Source of the DNA: Clostridium aestuarii
GTDB lineage: Bacteria; Bacillota; Clostridia; Clostridiales; Clostridiaceae
Reading direction: 5' to 3'
Assembly (NCBI RefSeq): GCF_026735135.1
Contig: NZ_JAPQER010000007.1
Span: 100,193-164,192 of the forward strand
DNA: 64,000 nucleotides
Part shown: positions 15,693 through 24,534 of the stretch, piece after piece
Position numbering within the stretch: position 1 is the first letter of the stretch
Layout of the letters: every line of letters begins with the position of its first letter
Notes under the pieces: model-generated
What the model was told of the DNA's origin: nothing
The model's input: only the letters and a program-made list of their open reading frames with translations
Database searches by the model: none
Translations under genes and position numbers: made by a program

Positions 15693-17189
15693 GTGTATGC
15701 AAAACAATTAAATACAGATGATTATATAAAAGATATTGTGAGAAATCTTAATACAAAATATGTGGAAATTACAGCAGATAATTGTGCAGTAGGACAAGCT
15801 GTAAGTTACTTAAAAACCTTACACAGTAGTGATGATGGATATATAACTATAGCTGTTAAAAGAGAAAATGTTTGGCATCAGTATCACTATAAAGAAGATG
15901 AAATTGAAAAGAACATAGGAAAATTATTGAGTATAGAGGATATAAATCTGTATGTTTCACCAAACAGTTTTTATAAGCCTTTTAGAAGAATAGAAAATGT
16001 TAGGAAGTTAAATTCTTTATACATAGATTTAGATTATTATAATTTAGAAGTTTATAAAGACCTTACAAAGGATCAGATAATATGGCAGCTGGAGCAGGAT
16101 TATTTAGGACATAAGGTTCCTGAAGCTAGTTTTATAGTTATAACTGGACGAGGAATTGCGATTTATTGGCTTATAGAGCCAGTTCCATATAAGGCACTTC
16201 CTTTATGGAATGCAGTTCAAAAGTATTTTTTAAAGCAGCTAAAAGAAATAGGAGCTGATTCAAAGTCAATAGATGCAGCTAGGGTAATGAGATTATCAGG
16301 ATCTACAAATCAAAAGAATGGACATGCTGTAAAGTTTTTAATTTGTGGTCAAGATAGATATAATTTAAGGGAAATACAGAAAGAGTATCTTCCAACGCTT
16401 ACTCCTTATGTTAAGAATCCTGTTTTTAAAAGAAGAGGAAGACAAGCTAAAGTTGTTAAGCTGTTTACAGTATACAAACTTCACTATGCTAGGCTTATGG
16501 ATATTGTGAAGCTTCAGGAATTAAGAAACGGCTATTGTAGAAATGAAAATGGTGAATTGATTAAAACAGGACAAAGAGAGTTTATGTGTTTTTTATATAG
16601 ATATTGGGAATGTTGTTTTACAAATGATTTAAATAAGGCTGTAAAAGACACTTTAGACTTTAATAAGGGGTTCATATCACCTTTAAGTGAAAATGAAGTT
16701 ATAAGCCAAACTAGAGCAGCGGAAAATGCATATAAAGAATGGAGGCTGAATGATTTTAATATTACAAAGAAAAAAGATGGTTCTGATGAAATAGAAATTG
16801 ATGAAGAATTAAAGAAAAAAGCTAATAAGGTTAGAAAGAATCGTAAGGGTTATGCTCTTTTAGGATACAATTATACCAATGAAACCCTAATAAAGCAGCT
16901 CTGCATTACGGAAGATGAGATGAAAGAGCTTAAGACGATTATTAGTAAAAAAGAGGTTAAAATAAGAACTAATATGAGAACCAATGAATATAACAAAGCT
17001 AAATTTAAAAATCAAAGAAGAGATGAAAAAGGATTTACAAAGAGAGAGCAATCGAAATTGGAGAATATGAAGGTTATTAGAGGTTTAAAGGGTAAAGGAT
17101 TAACTCAAAGGGAAATAGCTAAGGAAGTAGGGGTAAGTACAAGAACAGTTAAAGTCTATTATAAAGAATTCAATAAACAAATTATGTAA
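15693..17189 (+). CDS. Primase-polymerase-like replication protein with C-terminal HTH
   Basis: A 498-residue protein with archaeo-eukaryotic primase signatures. The metal site motif is SLYIDLDYY (about residues 107-115, D-x-D), followed by FIVITGRGIAIYWLIEP, equivalent to the G-R-G nucleotide motif, and AARVMRLSGSTNQKNGHAVKF, the third motif of plasmid RepB-type primases. Residues about 460-490 (GLTQREIAKEVGVSTRTVKVYY) form a helix-turn-helix. The GTG at 15693 is chosen because AGGTGGG lies 6-7 bases upstream; the frame opens from a TTG at 15660. Such proteins occur on clostridial plasmids, so this may be a second replication gene or a relic of a fused plasmid. Confidence 0.75.
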   Translation: MYAKQLNTDDYIKDIVRNLNTKYVEITADNCAVGQAVSYLKTLHSSDDGYITIAVKRENVWHQYHYKEDEIEKNIGKLLSIEDINLYVSPNSFYKPFRRIENVRKLNSLYIDLDYYNLEVYKDLTKDQIIWQLEQDYLGHKVPEASFIVITGRGIAIYWLIEPVPYKALPLWNAVQKYFLKQLKEIGADSKSIDAARVMRLSGSTNQKNGHAVKFLICGQDRYNLREIQKEYLPTLTPYVKNPVFKRRGRQAKVVKLFTVYKLHYARLMDIVKLQELRNGYCRNENGELIKTGQREFMCFLYRYWECCFTNDLNKAVKDTLDFNKGFISPLSENEVISQTRAAENAYKEWRLNDFNITKKKDGSDEIEIDEELKKKANKVRKNRKGYALLGYNYTNETLIKQLCITEDEMKELKTIISKKEVKIRTNMRTNEYNKAKFKNQRRDEKGFTKREQSKLENMKVIRGLKGKGLTQREIAKEVGVSTRTVKVYYKEFNKQIM

Positions 17190-17303
17190 TAAATGTAAAA
17201 AATATAGGTGAAGTGAAACATTCACTATTATATTATGTGGGCTTTAGCCTGAGGGTTTTTAGGTAAACAATTAATATATTTTGATAGAAAGGAGTATATA
17301 GTG

Positions 17304-17392
17304 ATGAAAAAAAGCCACTTTTTAAAATATTTAGTATCTTAAGTTTAGTTGGAATAATAATTTGTGGAATTGAATCATTCAAGAGAAAATAG
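17304..17392 (+). pseudogene. Frameshifted small membrane peptide gene
   Basis: AAAGGAG precedes ATGAAAAAAAGC, a frame that stops after 12 codons. In another frame the sequence continues as FKIFSILSLVGIIICGIESF and KRK stop, a membrane helix with basic tail. A slip in the A7 run is the simplest explanation. No family known. Confidence 0.45.
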
Positions 17393-17415
17393 GTGGGTTG
17401 GTGTTAGGCATAATA

Positions 17416-17451
17416 ACATTACTTAGAAGTTAATAAACTTCCAAGTAATGT
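17416..17451. terminator. Bidirectional terminator
   Basis: ACATTACTT and AAGTAATGT enclose an inner GAAGTT/AACTTC stem. It separates the plus-strand remnant from the convergent transporter gene. Confidence 0.65.
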
Positions 17452-17484
17452 TTGCTTTTGATTTGAATTTTTATAACATAACTA

Positions 17485-18411
17485 CTAATTTTCAACGTTT
17501 GAATTTAATTTTAGTTCTTTTGATTTTTCTACTGGTTGATTATACCTTAAGAATAAAAATATACCAAACAAAATAATGCTAGAACCAATGAGTTGTTGAG
17601 TGGTAACTACTTCTCCAAGAATAAAGTATGCGAGTATACATGTTCCAATGGGTTCCCCTAAAATGCTCATTGAAATCGTTGAAGTATTTAGCCATTTAAT
17701 TAGCCAGTTTAAAATTGTCTGTCCCAATATTGTTGAAATAAATGCTAAACCCAAAAAACACATCCAATCCGATGATGGATATCCGGTTAGGGGATATCCA
17801 AGAATAAGTGAATATCCTAGTAAGAATAAGGCACTTGTGGAATAGGCGATTAAGGCATATGTAATAAGAGACAAAACTTTTCTTAGATATTGACCAATAA
17901 AAAAATAAACCGTTATTGTTACAGCACCTAGCAAAGCAAGCATATCACCAAATAATGCTTGACCACCAATTTTAAAATCACCCCATCCAATTATAAAGCT
18001 GCCAACTAGCGCTAGGATTCCTCCACCAATTGCAAATCCTTTTAACTTTTCTCCAAATAAAAAATATCCTCCAATAAATGCAAATAACGGTTGAAGAGTA
18101 ACAAATACCGTTGAACTTGCTACAGAAGTAAAATGCAAAGATTCAAACCAAAGTCCATAATGAAAAGCAAGAAAAGCTCCAGAAAGACTACCTAAGAGCC
18201 ATTGTTTTCTCGTTAAATTTTGTATTTCTTGAAAAGTTCCTTTCTGAAGAAACAACATAGGTAATAAAAGAAAAGTAGAAAACATCATACGATAAGTAGC
18301 TATAATTGGTGCAGGTGCACTTGAAAGCTTTACAAATATAGCAGATGTTGAAAGAGCAAAAACTCCAATAAATAAGAATAAATAAAGTGAAAAACTTCGT
18401 GTATTGTTCAT
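17485..18411 (-). CDS. EamA/DMT family transporter
   Basis: A 308-residue membrane protein with ten predicted helices in two EamA repeats. The first repeat begins FLFIGVFALSTSAIFVKLSSAPAPIIATYRM, and the second ends with ILGEPIGTCILAYFILGEVVTTQQLIGSSIILFGIFLFL, both typical of the family. Such carriers export metabolites or drugs; the substrate cannot be inferred. ATG start behind AGGAGGAC. It is read opposite to the neighbours and has its own terminator. Confidence 0.88.
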   Translation of the reverse strand: MNNTRSFSLYLFLFIGVFALSTSAIFVKLSSAPAPIIATYRMMFSTFLLLPMLFLQKGTFQEIQNLTRKQWLLGSLSGAFLAFHYGLWFESLHFTSVASSTVFVTLQPLFAFIGGYFLFGEKLKGFAIGGGILALVGSFIIGWGDFKIGGQALFGDMLALLGAVTITVYFFIGQYLRKVLSLITYALIAYSTSALFLLGYSLILGYPLTGYPSSDWMCFLGLAFISTILGQTILNWLIKWLNTSTISMSILGEPIGTCILAYFILGEVVTTQQLIGSSIILFGIFLFLRYNQPVEKSKELKLNSNVEN

Positions 18412-18530
18412 AATAGTCCTCCTAGTTTGTTTTGAAACGTAATAAACATGCTGATATTATATAATACATTTTTAGTATACACAAAGTTTTTTGCACTGTG
18501 TTTTAAATTATATCAAGATAAGGAACTTTA

Positions 18531-19442
18531 TTAATAATATTTATCTATAAATACTTTCATCTGTTTGTAAAGTGGTTCCCAGTCTTCTTTTAATTCTTCT
18601 ATTACGCCATAATAATTGCCCCGTATACTTGAATAAAAAGTATTTGTAACAATATCTCCAAGGTACTTTTTAGTAAAACCTGTAATCGGCTCAATTTGTT
18701 TAAGTCCGTTAATTAGTTTTGGAATCCATGGATATAGTATGGGAAGAGCATATGAGACCTGAACCTCTTTTTGGTAATCTTCCAGCTCTTTTTCAACTTG
18801 CATAACATCTATGTTAAGTTGGGTTAGTCTTTGGATGTCTTGATCTGTTTTTTTCTTCTTTGTTGATAGAGCAGTATATTCTTTTACAAGTCCCGGTAAC
18901 CTGCCTATCCAGTTATCAAATTTTGGTGTGAGATTCTTGTCTTTTATTTTTTTATATACTTGCTGTAAGGCTAGTTTATTGCCAAGCACTTTCAATGATT
19001 CTTTTCTAATATCATCAAATTTCTTATTGCTTTCATCTAAATAGTTAACTAAATTTATTATTTTGGTAATTATTTTCTTTTCTGTTTCTCCAAAGTATTC
19101 TAATCCTTTAGGAAGTTCATAAAGGAATAAAGCTAAGGGAAGTGCTTTCCCTGAAAGCATTATAAATGCAAGTTTGGTTATTTGACTCCAACCATAGATG
19201 GTATCACGTAATATAGATCCCATATTATAAAGAGCAGCAGCTTCTCTTGATGCAGTGAAAGCTTTATTAAAACCTGCATTAATACCTTTTTCTTTTTTTG
19301 CACTATCAATTAGATTTTTAACTCTCACATATCCCTTTGGCAATTTTGATACATCTTTTTCATAGCCTGATAAATAAGACTGTGCTTGCTTAACAATTTC
19401 TTCATTTCTATAAGGGTAATAATAATTCATATTAGTAAACAT
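18531..19442 (-). CDS. Protein of unknown function, 303 residues
   Basis: I do not recognise this protein. It begins MFTNMNYYYPYRNEEIVKQAQ, has one hydrophobic stretch (about residues 92-111, LAFIMLSGKALPLALFLYEL), two charged helical regions with coiled-coil character (about 195-225), and a C-terminus rich in Trp and Tyr. There is no signal peptide. It is divergently transcribed from the unknown gene at 19571, with 128 bp between starts, and both products have Tyr-rich N-termini. A functional pair is plausible but unproven. Start ATG behind AGGAGT. Confidence 0.5.
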   Translation of the reverse strand: MFTNMNYYYPYRNEEIVKQAQSYLSGYEKDVSKLPKGYVRVKNLIDSAKKEKGINAGFNKAFTASREAAALYNMGSILRDTIYGWSQITKLAFIMLSGKALPLALFLYELPKGLEYFGETEKKIITKIINLVNYLDESNKKFDDIRKESLKVLGNKLALQQVYKKIKDKNLTPKFDNWIGRLPGLVKEYTALSTKKKKTDQDIQRLTQLNIDVMQVEKELEDYQKEVQVSYALPILYPWIPKLINGLKQIEPITGFTKKYLGDIVTNTFYSSIRGNYYGVIEELKEDWEPLYKQMKVFIDKYY

Positions 19443-19570
19443 AAATAAGTAACTCCTAAGGTCTTTTTTTATAGTATATGAGATAATCTTTAGTTTGTTA
19501 TTGTGTTCACTATTGGTTTTCCAAAAGCATATTATTTAAATGTATAAAGATACTTTTGGAGGAATTACTT

Positions 19571-20068
19571 ATGTGGAGATATAACGTTTTTAATTATTAT
19601 ACTATGTATCAAAGGCAGCTAGAGTATACCATACAGTTAAAGTATATAGATGCATTTACTAAATATATGTCCAAATTGAAAAGGCAGATGTATCAAATTG
19701 ATGAAGATATAGATGTATTAAAGAGTAATTTAGATAGTGCTAAATATGACCAAGAAGATACTGTTGAAGCTATGATTTTTAGCGGTAAGGATTTATCAAA
19801 AGTTGAAGAATTAAAGTTTAAAGTAGATAAATTTTGTGAACTTGTTCAATATTTTGATACAATAGGAAGAATACTTATGGAAAAATTTCCATTGTTACAA
19901 CAGGGATTTTTTCCACAAATTATGCAGTTAAAACCTGCTTGTAAAAGGTTTAAAAAAGAGGTTCAACAAATGCTGGGAGGAAGTACAGCTATATTTACAA
20001 TTAAGGAAAAAGAGTTACAAGAACAGGAAGAAATTATAGCTTCTGAAACTGTAGATATATTAACATGA
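19571..20068 (+). CDS. Coiled-coil protein of unknown function, 165 residues
   Basis: The N-terminus MWRYNVFNYYTMYQRQLEYT is aromatic; residues 25-75 form a charged helix (LKRQMYQIDEDIDVLKSNLDSAKYDQED) and the C-terminus is acidic. The start at 19571 is set by GGAGG 8 bp upstream. It stands divergent to the unknown gene at 18531. No family recognised; no enzymatic motif seen. Confidence 0.5.
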   Translation: MWRYNVFNYYTMYQRQLEYTIQLKYIDAFTKYMSKLKRQMYQIDEDIDVLKSNLDSAKYDQEDTVEAMIFSGKDLSKVEELKFKVDKFCELVQYFDTIGRILMEKFPLLQQGFFPQIMQLKPACKRFKKEVQQMLGGSTAIFTIKEKELQEQEEIIASETVDILT

Positions 20069-20084
20069 AGTGAGAATAATATTG

Positions 20085-20245
20085 ATAATTATTAGTTGAT
20101 GTGCGGTATTAGCAAGCTGATAATTACAGATGATAGATAACAACTATAATTACTGTTTGTGCTAAATGATATTTACACAAACATTTACAACACCACAAAC
20201 ATAAATGTAAACATATATGTTTGTGGTGTTGTTTGTGTATTAACT
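20085..20245 (-). repeat. Hairpin-bearing repeat element, inverted relative to the copy at 35115
   Basis: A long hairpin at about 20190-20240 has arms CACCACAAACATA and TATGTTTGTGGTG. At its other end is TTAGCAAGCTGATAATTAC. The copy at 35115-35250 has the same two parts in the opposite orientation, which suggests a small mobile (MITE-like) element. A hairpin-only copy is at 37369. Confidence 0.6.
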
Positions 20246-20350
20246 TGTATAGTTAAGACTAACTAAATGGTATGTCTTTCTAGCATATGGAGCTGCTTTT
20301 TATATATTAAATTTATATATAGATTAAGTAACACGATGCTGTTTTTATTT

Positions 20351-20460
20351 AGTTAATAAGGTTTAATGTGGTATAATTGGATATGGCTTGTTAGTATGCA
20401 ATGTAAAAAAATTATGTCATAACAAGCATAAATGTATTAAAACATAATCGTAAAATTAAG
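20351..20460 (+). promoter_or_regulatory. Promoter module with full leader
   Basis: TTAATAAGGTTTAATGTGG is followed by TATAAT and then the conserved leader including ATGCAATGTAAAAAAATTATG and the ATTAAAACATAATCGTAA end. The last part recurs at 28338 and 59026. Confidence 0.7.
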
Positions 20461-20527
20461 CGTAACAGTATAAATCCACTGATAAGAGAAACTCTATATT
20501 ATAGAAAACTCTTTGGAGGTGGTATTT

Positions 20528-20992
20528 TTGAAAAAAATTGTGTTTGTGATAAGTCTTTTAGCAGTAATAACGTCTTTTTCAACTCCATGTTCTGCATATG
20601 AGTTAATCATAAAAGAACCACCTAAAATTGAGCAACCACAGTTAACAGAGAACTGAAAGGAAATTATTTATAGAGACGTAATTACTTCATTGCTTGTACC
20701 ATATATACAAAAAGAAATAAATAATTATTACAAAGAATATTTAACAGAATCTCCAATGATTTTTGCGTATAGTATTGATATAGTAAGTGCTAAAAGAAAA
20801 TGGAAAACTGGATATTTAATCGAATTGGAAGTTATAGCACATCCATACGTTGGAGCACATAATACTGTTGGAGATGAAAGGCTAATAATTGAAACGGGAG
20901 GGCTTGGTTCTGTTGAAATTAAGAAATTTGAACATATTAAAAGTTATCCACTGCCACCACACTTGCAACACATAATAAAGAAACCATATTAA
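20528..20992 (+). pseudogene. DUF3888 family secreted protein, interrupted by an in-frame TGA
   Basis: A TTG start behind GGAGGTGG opens a signal peptide (KKIVFVISLLAVITSFSTPCSA) and 42 codons, then TGA at 20654-20656. The same frame continues with YRDVITSLLVPYIQKEINNYYKEYL, the hallmark of DUF3888, to TAA at 20990. Without the TGA it would be a normal 154-residue secreted protein of the family. It has the full promoter module upstream. Most likely a recent nonsense mutation; read-through or re-initiation at codon 77 (ATG) would give only a fragment without signal. Confidence 0.75.
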
Positions 20993-21019
20993 GTACATTT
21001 AATAACAATTTTAATACGC

Positions 21020-21090
21020 ATATTTCATAAAAGACGATATAAAAAGCTAATATTAAACGGAACAGTTAAGGCATAATAGCAAAATATTGT
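21020..21090. repeat. Palindromic intergenic element
   Basis: TTTCATAAAAGACGATATA ... GAACAGTTAAGGCATAATAGC, the same family as 29152 and 38173. Confidence 0.6.
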
Positions 21091-21228
21091 GAAGGTACTT
21101 AATACATATAGTTCCTGCCGCTATAAAGAAAAACAGTGTCTGATAGCACTTGTCTAAAGTTATGAATTAAGAGAGCTTCAAGAGTCACTGCACCTGATAC
21201 AGCTATATTATATGAGGAGGAATTAACT

Positions 21229-21366
21229 ATGTTATCTATAGAATCAATTGATCCATTTCTAATGCAGTTAGTAATTATTCCATTCATAACTATTGGAGGT
21301 GGAGTGTTAGCATCAGTATTTTCCAAGAAGGTTTGTGTTTTGTCTATTTCAGAATATCTTATATAA
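21229..21366 (+). CDS. Small membrane protein, 45 residues
   Basis: A strong GAGGAGG lies 7 bp before the ATG. The product, MLSIESIDPFLMQLVIIPFI..., has one membrane helix (about residues 12-31, with a GGG motif) and a short tail after FSKK. No family assigned; the ribosome binding site is the main evidence that it is real. Confidence 0.5.
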   Translation: MLSIESIDPFLMQLVIIPFITIGGGVLASVFSKKVCVLSISEYLI

Positions 21367-21491
21367 TTTTAGTATATATAAAACGATAGTTTAACTCACA
21401 GTTGTCAGAGATTGCGTGGCAAATATACTAAAATGAGTTATGGCAAAATTGATAGTTATTTTGAAGTAATATAGCTAAGGAGGAAAATAAT

Positions 21492-21758
21492 ATGGATTTT
21501 AAAAATGAAAACTCAAAAATATATTTTTTAATAAATATATTTTCAATACTTGTAGGTATTATGTGTATTATGTATTTTACAACTGATATTGATACCATAT
21601 TTAAATTTAAAATATTTAATATAGCACTATTATTTGGGGGCTTGAATGGTATTTTAGTAGGCACACAAAAAGTAGTTGCTCAAAATAATAAAGAAGGTTA
21701 CTTAAATTATTTTTCATCAATACTGTTTATTTCATGGTTTATAAGTTTGCAATGTTAA
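21492..21758 (+). CDS. Small membrane protein, 88 residues
   Basis: ATG behind AAGGAGG. Three hydrophobic segments are visible (about residues 10-29, 39-55 and 73-87), with a short polar loop VGTQKVVAQNNKEG. Function unknown. It lies in the single-gene accessory region without partner. Confidence 0.6.
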   Translation: MDFKNENSKIYFLINIFSILVGIMCIMYFTTDIDTIFKFKIFNIALLFGGLNGILVGTQKVVAQNNKEGYLNYFSSILFISWFISLQC

Positions 21759-21916
21759 TAATTTACGCCAAAATCAGCAACCATATATTTTTAGCACATA
21801 CCGTTCAATTAAAACGTTTAAGTAATCATAACAATCTTTTTGTAACCTAGGTTACCGATTTTAACTAATAAAAATGATATATTGGTTAAAATAAGATATG
21901 AAAGTGAGGAGTTATA

Positions 21917-22240
21917 ATGATTGAAAAGGTATTTAAATATAGTGTTACAGATGAAAAAGCGGTGGAGAAGATTATAATGGATGAGAATATTAATTATATC
22001 CATATGGTATTTAACAAAGACCAAGGACTACCAGAGCATTTTTCAAACTCAAATGTTTATATGACAATACTCAGAGGTACATTATCGATAAGACTAGATG
22101 AACAAGATATGCACGAATATAGCAAAGGTGATCTTTTACAAATACCATATAATACAAAGATGAATGTAAACAATTTACATGATGAAGTTTTAGAATTGAT
22201 TGTAGTTAAAGCACCAGCTCCTGCAAATTATAAAAGGTAA
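21917..22240 (+). CDS. Cupin domain protein
   Basis: A 107-residue single-domain beta-barrel. Segments LPEHFSNSNVYMTILRGTLSIRLDEQDMHEYSKGDLLQIPYNTKMNVNN correspond to the two cupin motifs, with the first carrying H and the E/H set partly replaced. Metal binding is therefore uncertain. Likely a small-molecule binding or isomerase-type protein; role unknown. Start behind GAGGAG. Confidence 0.75.
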   Translation: MIEKVFKYSVTDEKAVEKIIMDENINYIHMVFNKDQGLPEHFSNSNVYMTILRGTLSIRLDEQDMHEYSKGDLLQIPYNTKMNVNNLHDEVLELIVVKAPAPANYKR

Positions 22241-22290
22241 AGTAAGAATCAAAGAAATAGTTAAGTTATAATAGCAAGGGATAAATGTGA
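22241..22290. repeat. Palindromic intergenic element, partial
   Basis: AAGAATCAAAGAAATAGTTAAG then TTATAATAGCAAGGG, matching the right half of the recurrent element. Confidence 0.5.
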
Positions 22291-22347
22291 TAGAAGCTTA
22301 AGTTTAATAAAATAAGATAGGTTATAAAAACCAAAAACTTATAAGTA

Positions 22348-22382
22348 AAAAATATCACGATACTAAGATGGATCGTGATATT
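22348..22382. terminator. Bidirectional terminator between cupin and Fic genes
   Basis: AATATCACGAT pairs with ATCGTGATATT around a 9-nt loop, T-rich on both sides. It ends the convergent cupin and Fic transcripts. Confidence 0.8.
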
Positions 22383-23627
22383 TTATTCGAATTCTATAAA
22401 ACTTTCTTCAATATCTTTTATAATATGTCCAAGCTTATTAAATTTATAAACATATTTTTTACCTACTTTGGTTTTCTTGAAAAAACCTAGAGTTACAAGT
22501 TCATTTAAATCAGTTCTAGATGTTTCATAGGATATTTTGTTTTTCTTTTTGTATTCATCAATAATCATTATATTTTTATTAGCAGTTATAAAGTAGTTTA
22601 TTATTTTAGTTTGGCGCTTATTTAGCATTATTCCTGCTTTTTCTAAAAGATCTTTGAGAAGTTTTTTCCCAAATTCCTTTGTGAACTGTTCTTTTATTCT
22701 TTGTATTGATTTAACTATCATATTTAGATAATAATCAATAAAATAGGTTAAATCGCTTTGGTAAACTTCAGTATTTTCAATAGATGTATAGTATTTGTTT
22801 CTTTCTTCATTTATAAGGTTTGATATTGAGAAAAACTTGAAGAAATCATATCCCTGTTGTAATAAATACATGTATGATATAGCTCTAGCAGTTCGCCCAT
22901 TTCCATCGAAAAACGGATGTATATATACAAAATAAAAATGTATTATACAAGCTTTTATTAAAGGGTGTAGTTCAGTGTTATTGTTTATAAAATCTAATAG
23001 ATCATCCATAAGAGTTTGTACTTTAGTATGATCAGGAGCTTTATAACTAAAACAACCTCGTTTTGTATCCCAAACACCTACAAAGTCAGTTCTATATTTT
23101 TCAACTATCTCATCTTCTTTTAATGTGTCTTCAGTAAGTATTTTGTAAATAGATAATAGCATATCTTCATTTAATGGATTTTGCATATTTCTTAATATAT
23201 ATTGTAGTGCATCAAAATTATTAATTATCATTTGTTCATTTTTATCTTTAGGAGGCAAGTTATTTTCCACCATTTCTTTTGTTCTTTTTTTAGTAGAAAA
23301 TGCTCCTTCAATAACACTTGAATTATAAGCCTCATCTATTAAAGAATCTAATATTACGGATGCTTCAACATCCCACGGAATGGATTTAAATAGGTCTTCA
23401 GTAGCTGAAGTCTCTATTATGGATATATACTTTTTTATATTATCAGTTATATTAAACCAAAAATTATTATCACTTTGATCTTTAAGAGGAATATTGATTG
23501 AAGTGTTTTTTCGACTTTCCATCAATTCGTTCCAAAATTCATTTAAATTAAATGTACTAGGTAATCTATATTGTAATTCTTTTTTTGTAAAGTATCGTTT
23601 GTTAAATTCATTTATCATATTCTGCAT
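22383..23627 (-). CDS. Fic family protein with C-terminal winged helix
   Basis: A 414-residue Fic-domain protein. The catalytic motif is HPFFDGNGRTARA (about residues 232-244, HPFx(D)GNGRxxR intact). The inhibitory helix motif SSVIEGAF (S/T-xxx-E-G) lies in the N-terminal part, as in class II Fic enzymes that hold their own inhibition. The last 100 residues form a winged helix (SYETSRTDLNELVTLGFFKKTKVGKKYVY). Fic enzymes mostly AMPylate Ser, Thr or Tyr of target proteins. The ATG at 23627 is chosen because AAAGGTGG lies 9-10 bp upstream; a GTG at 23642 is too close. Target unknown. Confidence 0.9.
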   Translation of the reverse strand: MQNMINEFNKRYFTKKELQYRLPSTFNLNEFWNELMESRKNTSINIPLKDQSDNNFWFNITDNIKKYISIIETSATEDLFKSIPWDVEASVILDSLIDEAYNSSVIEGAFSTKKRTKEMVENNLPPKDKNEQMIINNFDALQYILRNMQNPLNEDMLLSIYKILTEDTLKEDEIVEKYRTDFVGVWDTKRGCFSYKAPDHTKVQTLMDDLLDFINNNTELHPLIKACIIHFYFVYIHPFFDGNGRTARAISYMYLLQQGYDFFKFFSISNLINEERNKYYTSIENTEVYQSDLTYFIDYYLNMIVKSIQRIKEQFTKEFGKKLLKDLLEKAGIMLNKRQTKIINYFITANKNIMIIDEYKKKNKISYETSRTDLNELVTLGFFKKTKVGKKYVYKFNKLGHIIKDIEESFIEFE

Positions 23628-23744
23628 AAAATGGCTCACCACCTTTATTTATATTATGTATATAACTTTTAAATTTATACCATTTTACTACTAATTTACT
23701 ACTAATTCAACTATTCTGTTAGTAAATCAGAGATTTAGTTTATA

Positions 23745-23820
23745 TCATAAGGTTTAATATAGTATAATTGTATGTGAATTGTTGATAAACCATTTAAAGA
23801 AAATACGCATTTATTAAAGG
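23745..23820 (+). promoter_or_regulatory. Promoter module
   Basis: CATAAGGTTTAATATAG then TATAAT, and leader ACCATTTAAAGAAAATACGC. The extended -10 has AG in place of GG in this copy. Confidence 0.6.
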
Positions 23821-23830
23821 GGGGTAAATA

Positions 23831-24274
23831 TTGAATTGGGAGCTGAAAAAGTTTGAAGAATTAAAGGTTAAAGAATTATATGAAATTTTAAAAATAAGAA
23901 ATGAAGTGTTTGTTGTAGAACAGCAGTGTGCTTACCAAGATTGTGACGGCAAAGATGAAAAATCATATCATTTATATCTTCAAGATAACGGTAAAATTAT
24001 TGCATATTTAAGAATCTTGAAAAAAGGAGTTTCATATGATGAAATATCTATTGGACGAGTGTTAGTACATAAAAATTATCGTGGCAAAGGTATATCAAGA
24101 GAGATGATGTTAAAAGCAATAAATTTTATAGACTTAAATCTCAATGAAAAAGAGATTAAGATTCAAGCGCAATCATATTTAGTTAATTTTTATGGAAGCC
24201 TTGGTTTTAAAGAAACTTCAAATGAGTATTTAGAAGATAATATTCCACATATAGATATGTTATATAAAAAATAA
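23831..24274 (+). CDS. ElaA-like GNAT acetyltransferase
   Basis: A 147-residue protein. LYEILKIRNEVFVVEQQCAYQDCDGKDEKSYHL is the family signature of ElaA proteins; the acetyl-CoA loop is VHKNYRGKGISREMM (about residues 78-92). TTG start behind GGGGGG. Substrate unknown. It stands alone between a promoter module and a terminator plus palindromic element, a typical unit of this region. Confidence 0.88.
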   Translation: MNWELKKFEELKVKELYEILKIRNEVFVVEQQCAYQDCDGKDEKSYHLYLQDNGKIIAYLRILKKGVSYDEISIGRVLVHKNYRGKGISREMMLKAINFIDLNLNEKEIKIQAQSYLVNFYGSLGFKETSNEYLEDNIPHIDMLYKK

Positions 24275-24301
24275 AATAATATGCTATAAAATAAGAATCC
24301 T

Positions 24302-24375
24302 ATTATTCTTAAATAAAGGCTTAAAATGTTAATAATCAAAGATTTAGTTAAGGTATAATATGAAAATATTGTATA
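24302..24375. repeat. Palindromic intergenic element
   Basis: ATTCTTAAATAAAGGC ... ATCAAAGATTTAGTTAAGG, with CTTAA and TTAAG ends. The right end continues as TATAATATG instead of CACAACAG. Confidence 0.6.
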
Positions 24376-24376
24376 T

Positions 24377-24418
24377 AAAACAGCTGATGCTTTAAATTAT
24401 AAAGTACAGCTGTTTTGT
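24377..24418. terminator. Terminator after the ElaA-like gene
   Basis: AAAACAGCTG and CAGCTGTTTT enclose a second stem, GCTTTA/TAAAGT; T-rich downstream. Confidence 0.75.
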
Positions 24419-24534
24419 TATATTTTAAATTAAAATTCTACTTTAAATTAATGTTGATTTTTACATGGTAAATTGTATATAATATAAAAAATTATAAGAA
24501 ACATAATTATTCTAAATGTAAGGATGAGATTCAA

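Noticed and set aside
21099..21326. Minus-strand frame of 75 codons
   Set aside because: The plus strand has a small frame with a strong ribosome binding site in the same place; the minus frame has none.
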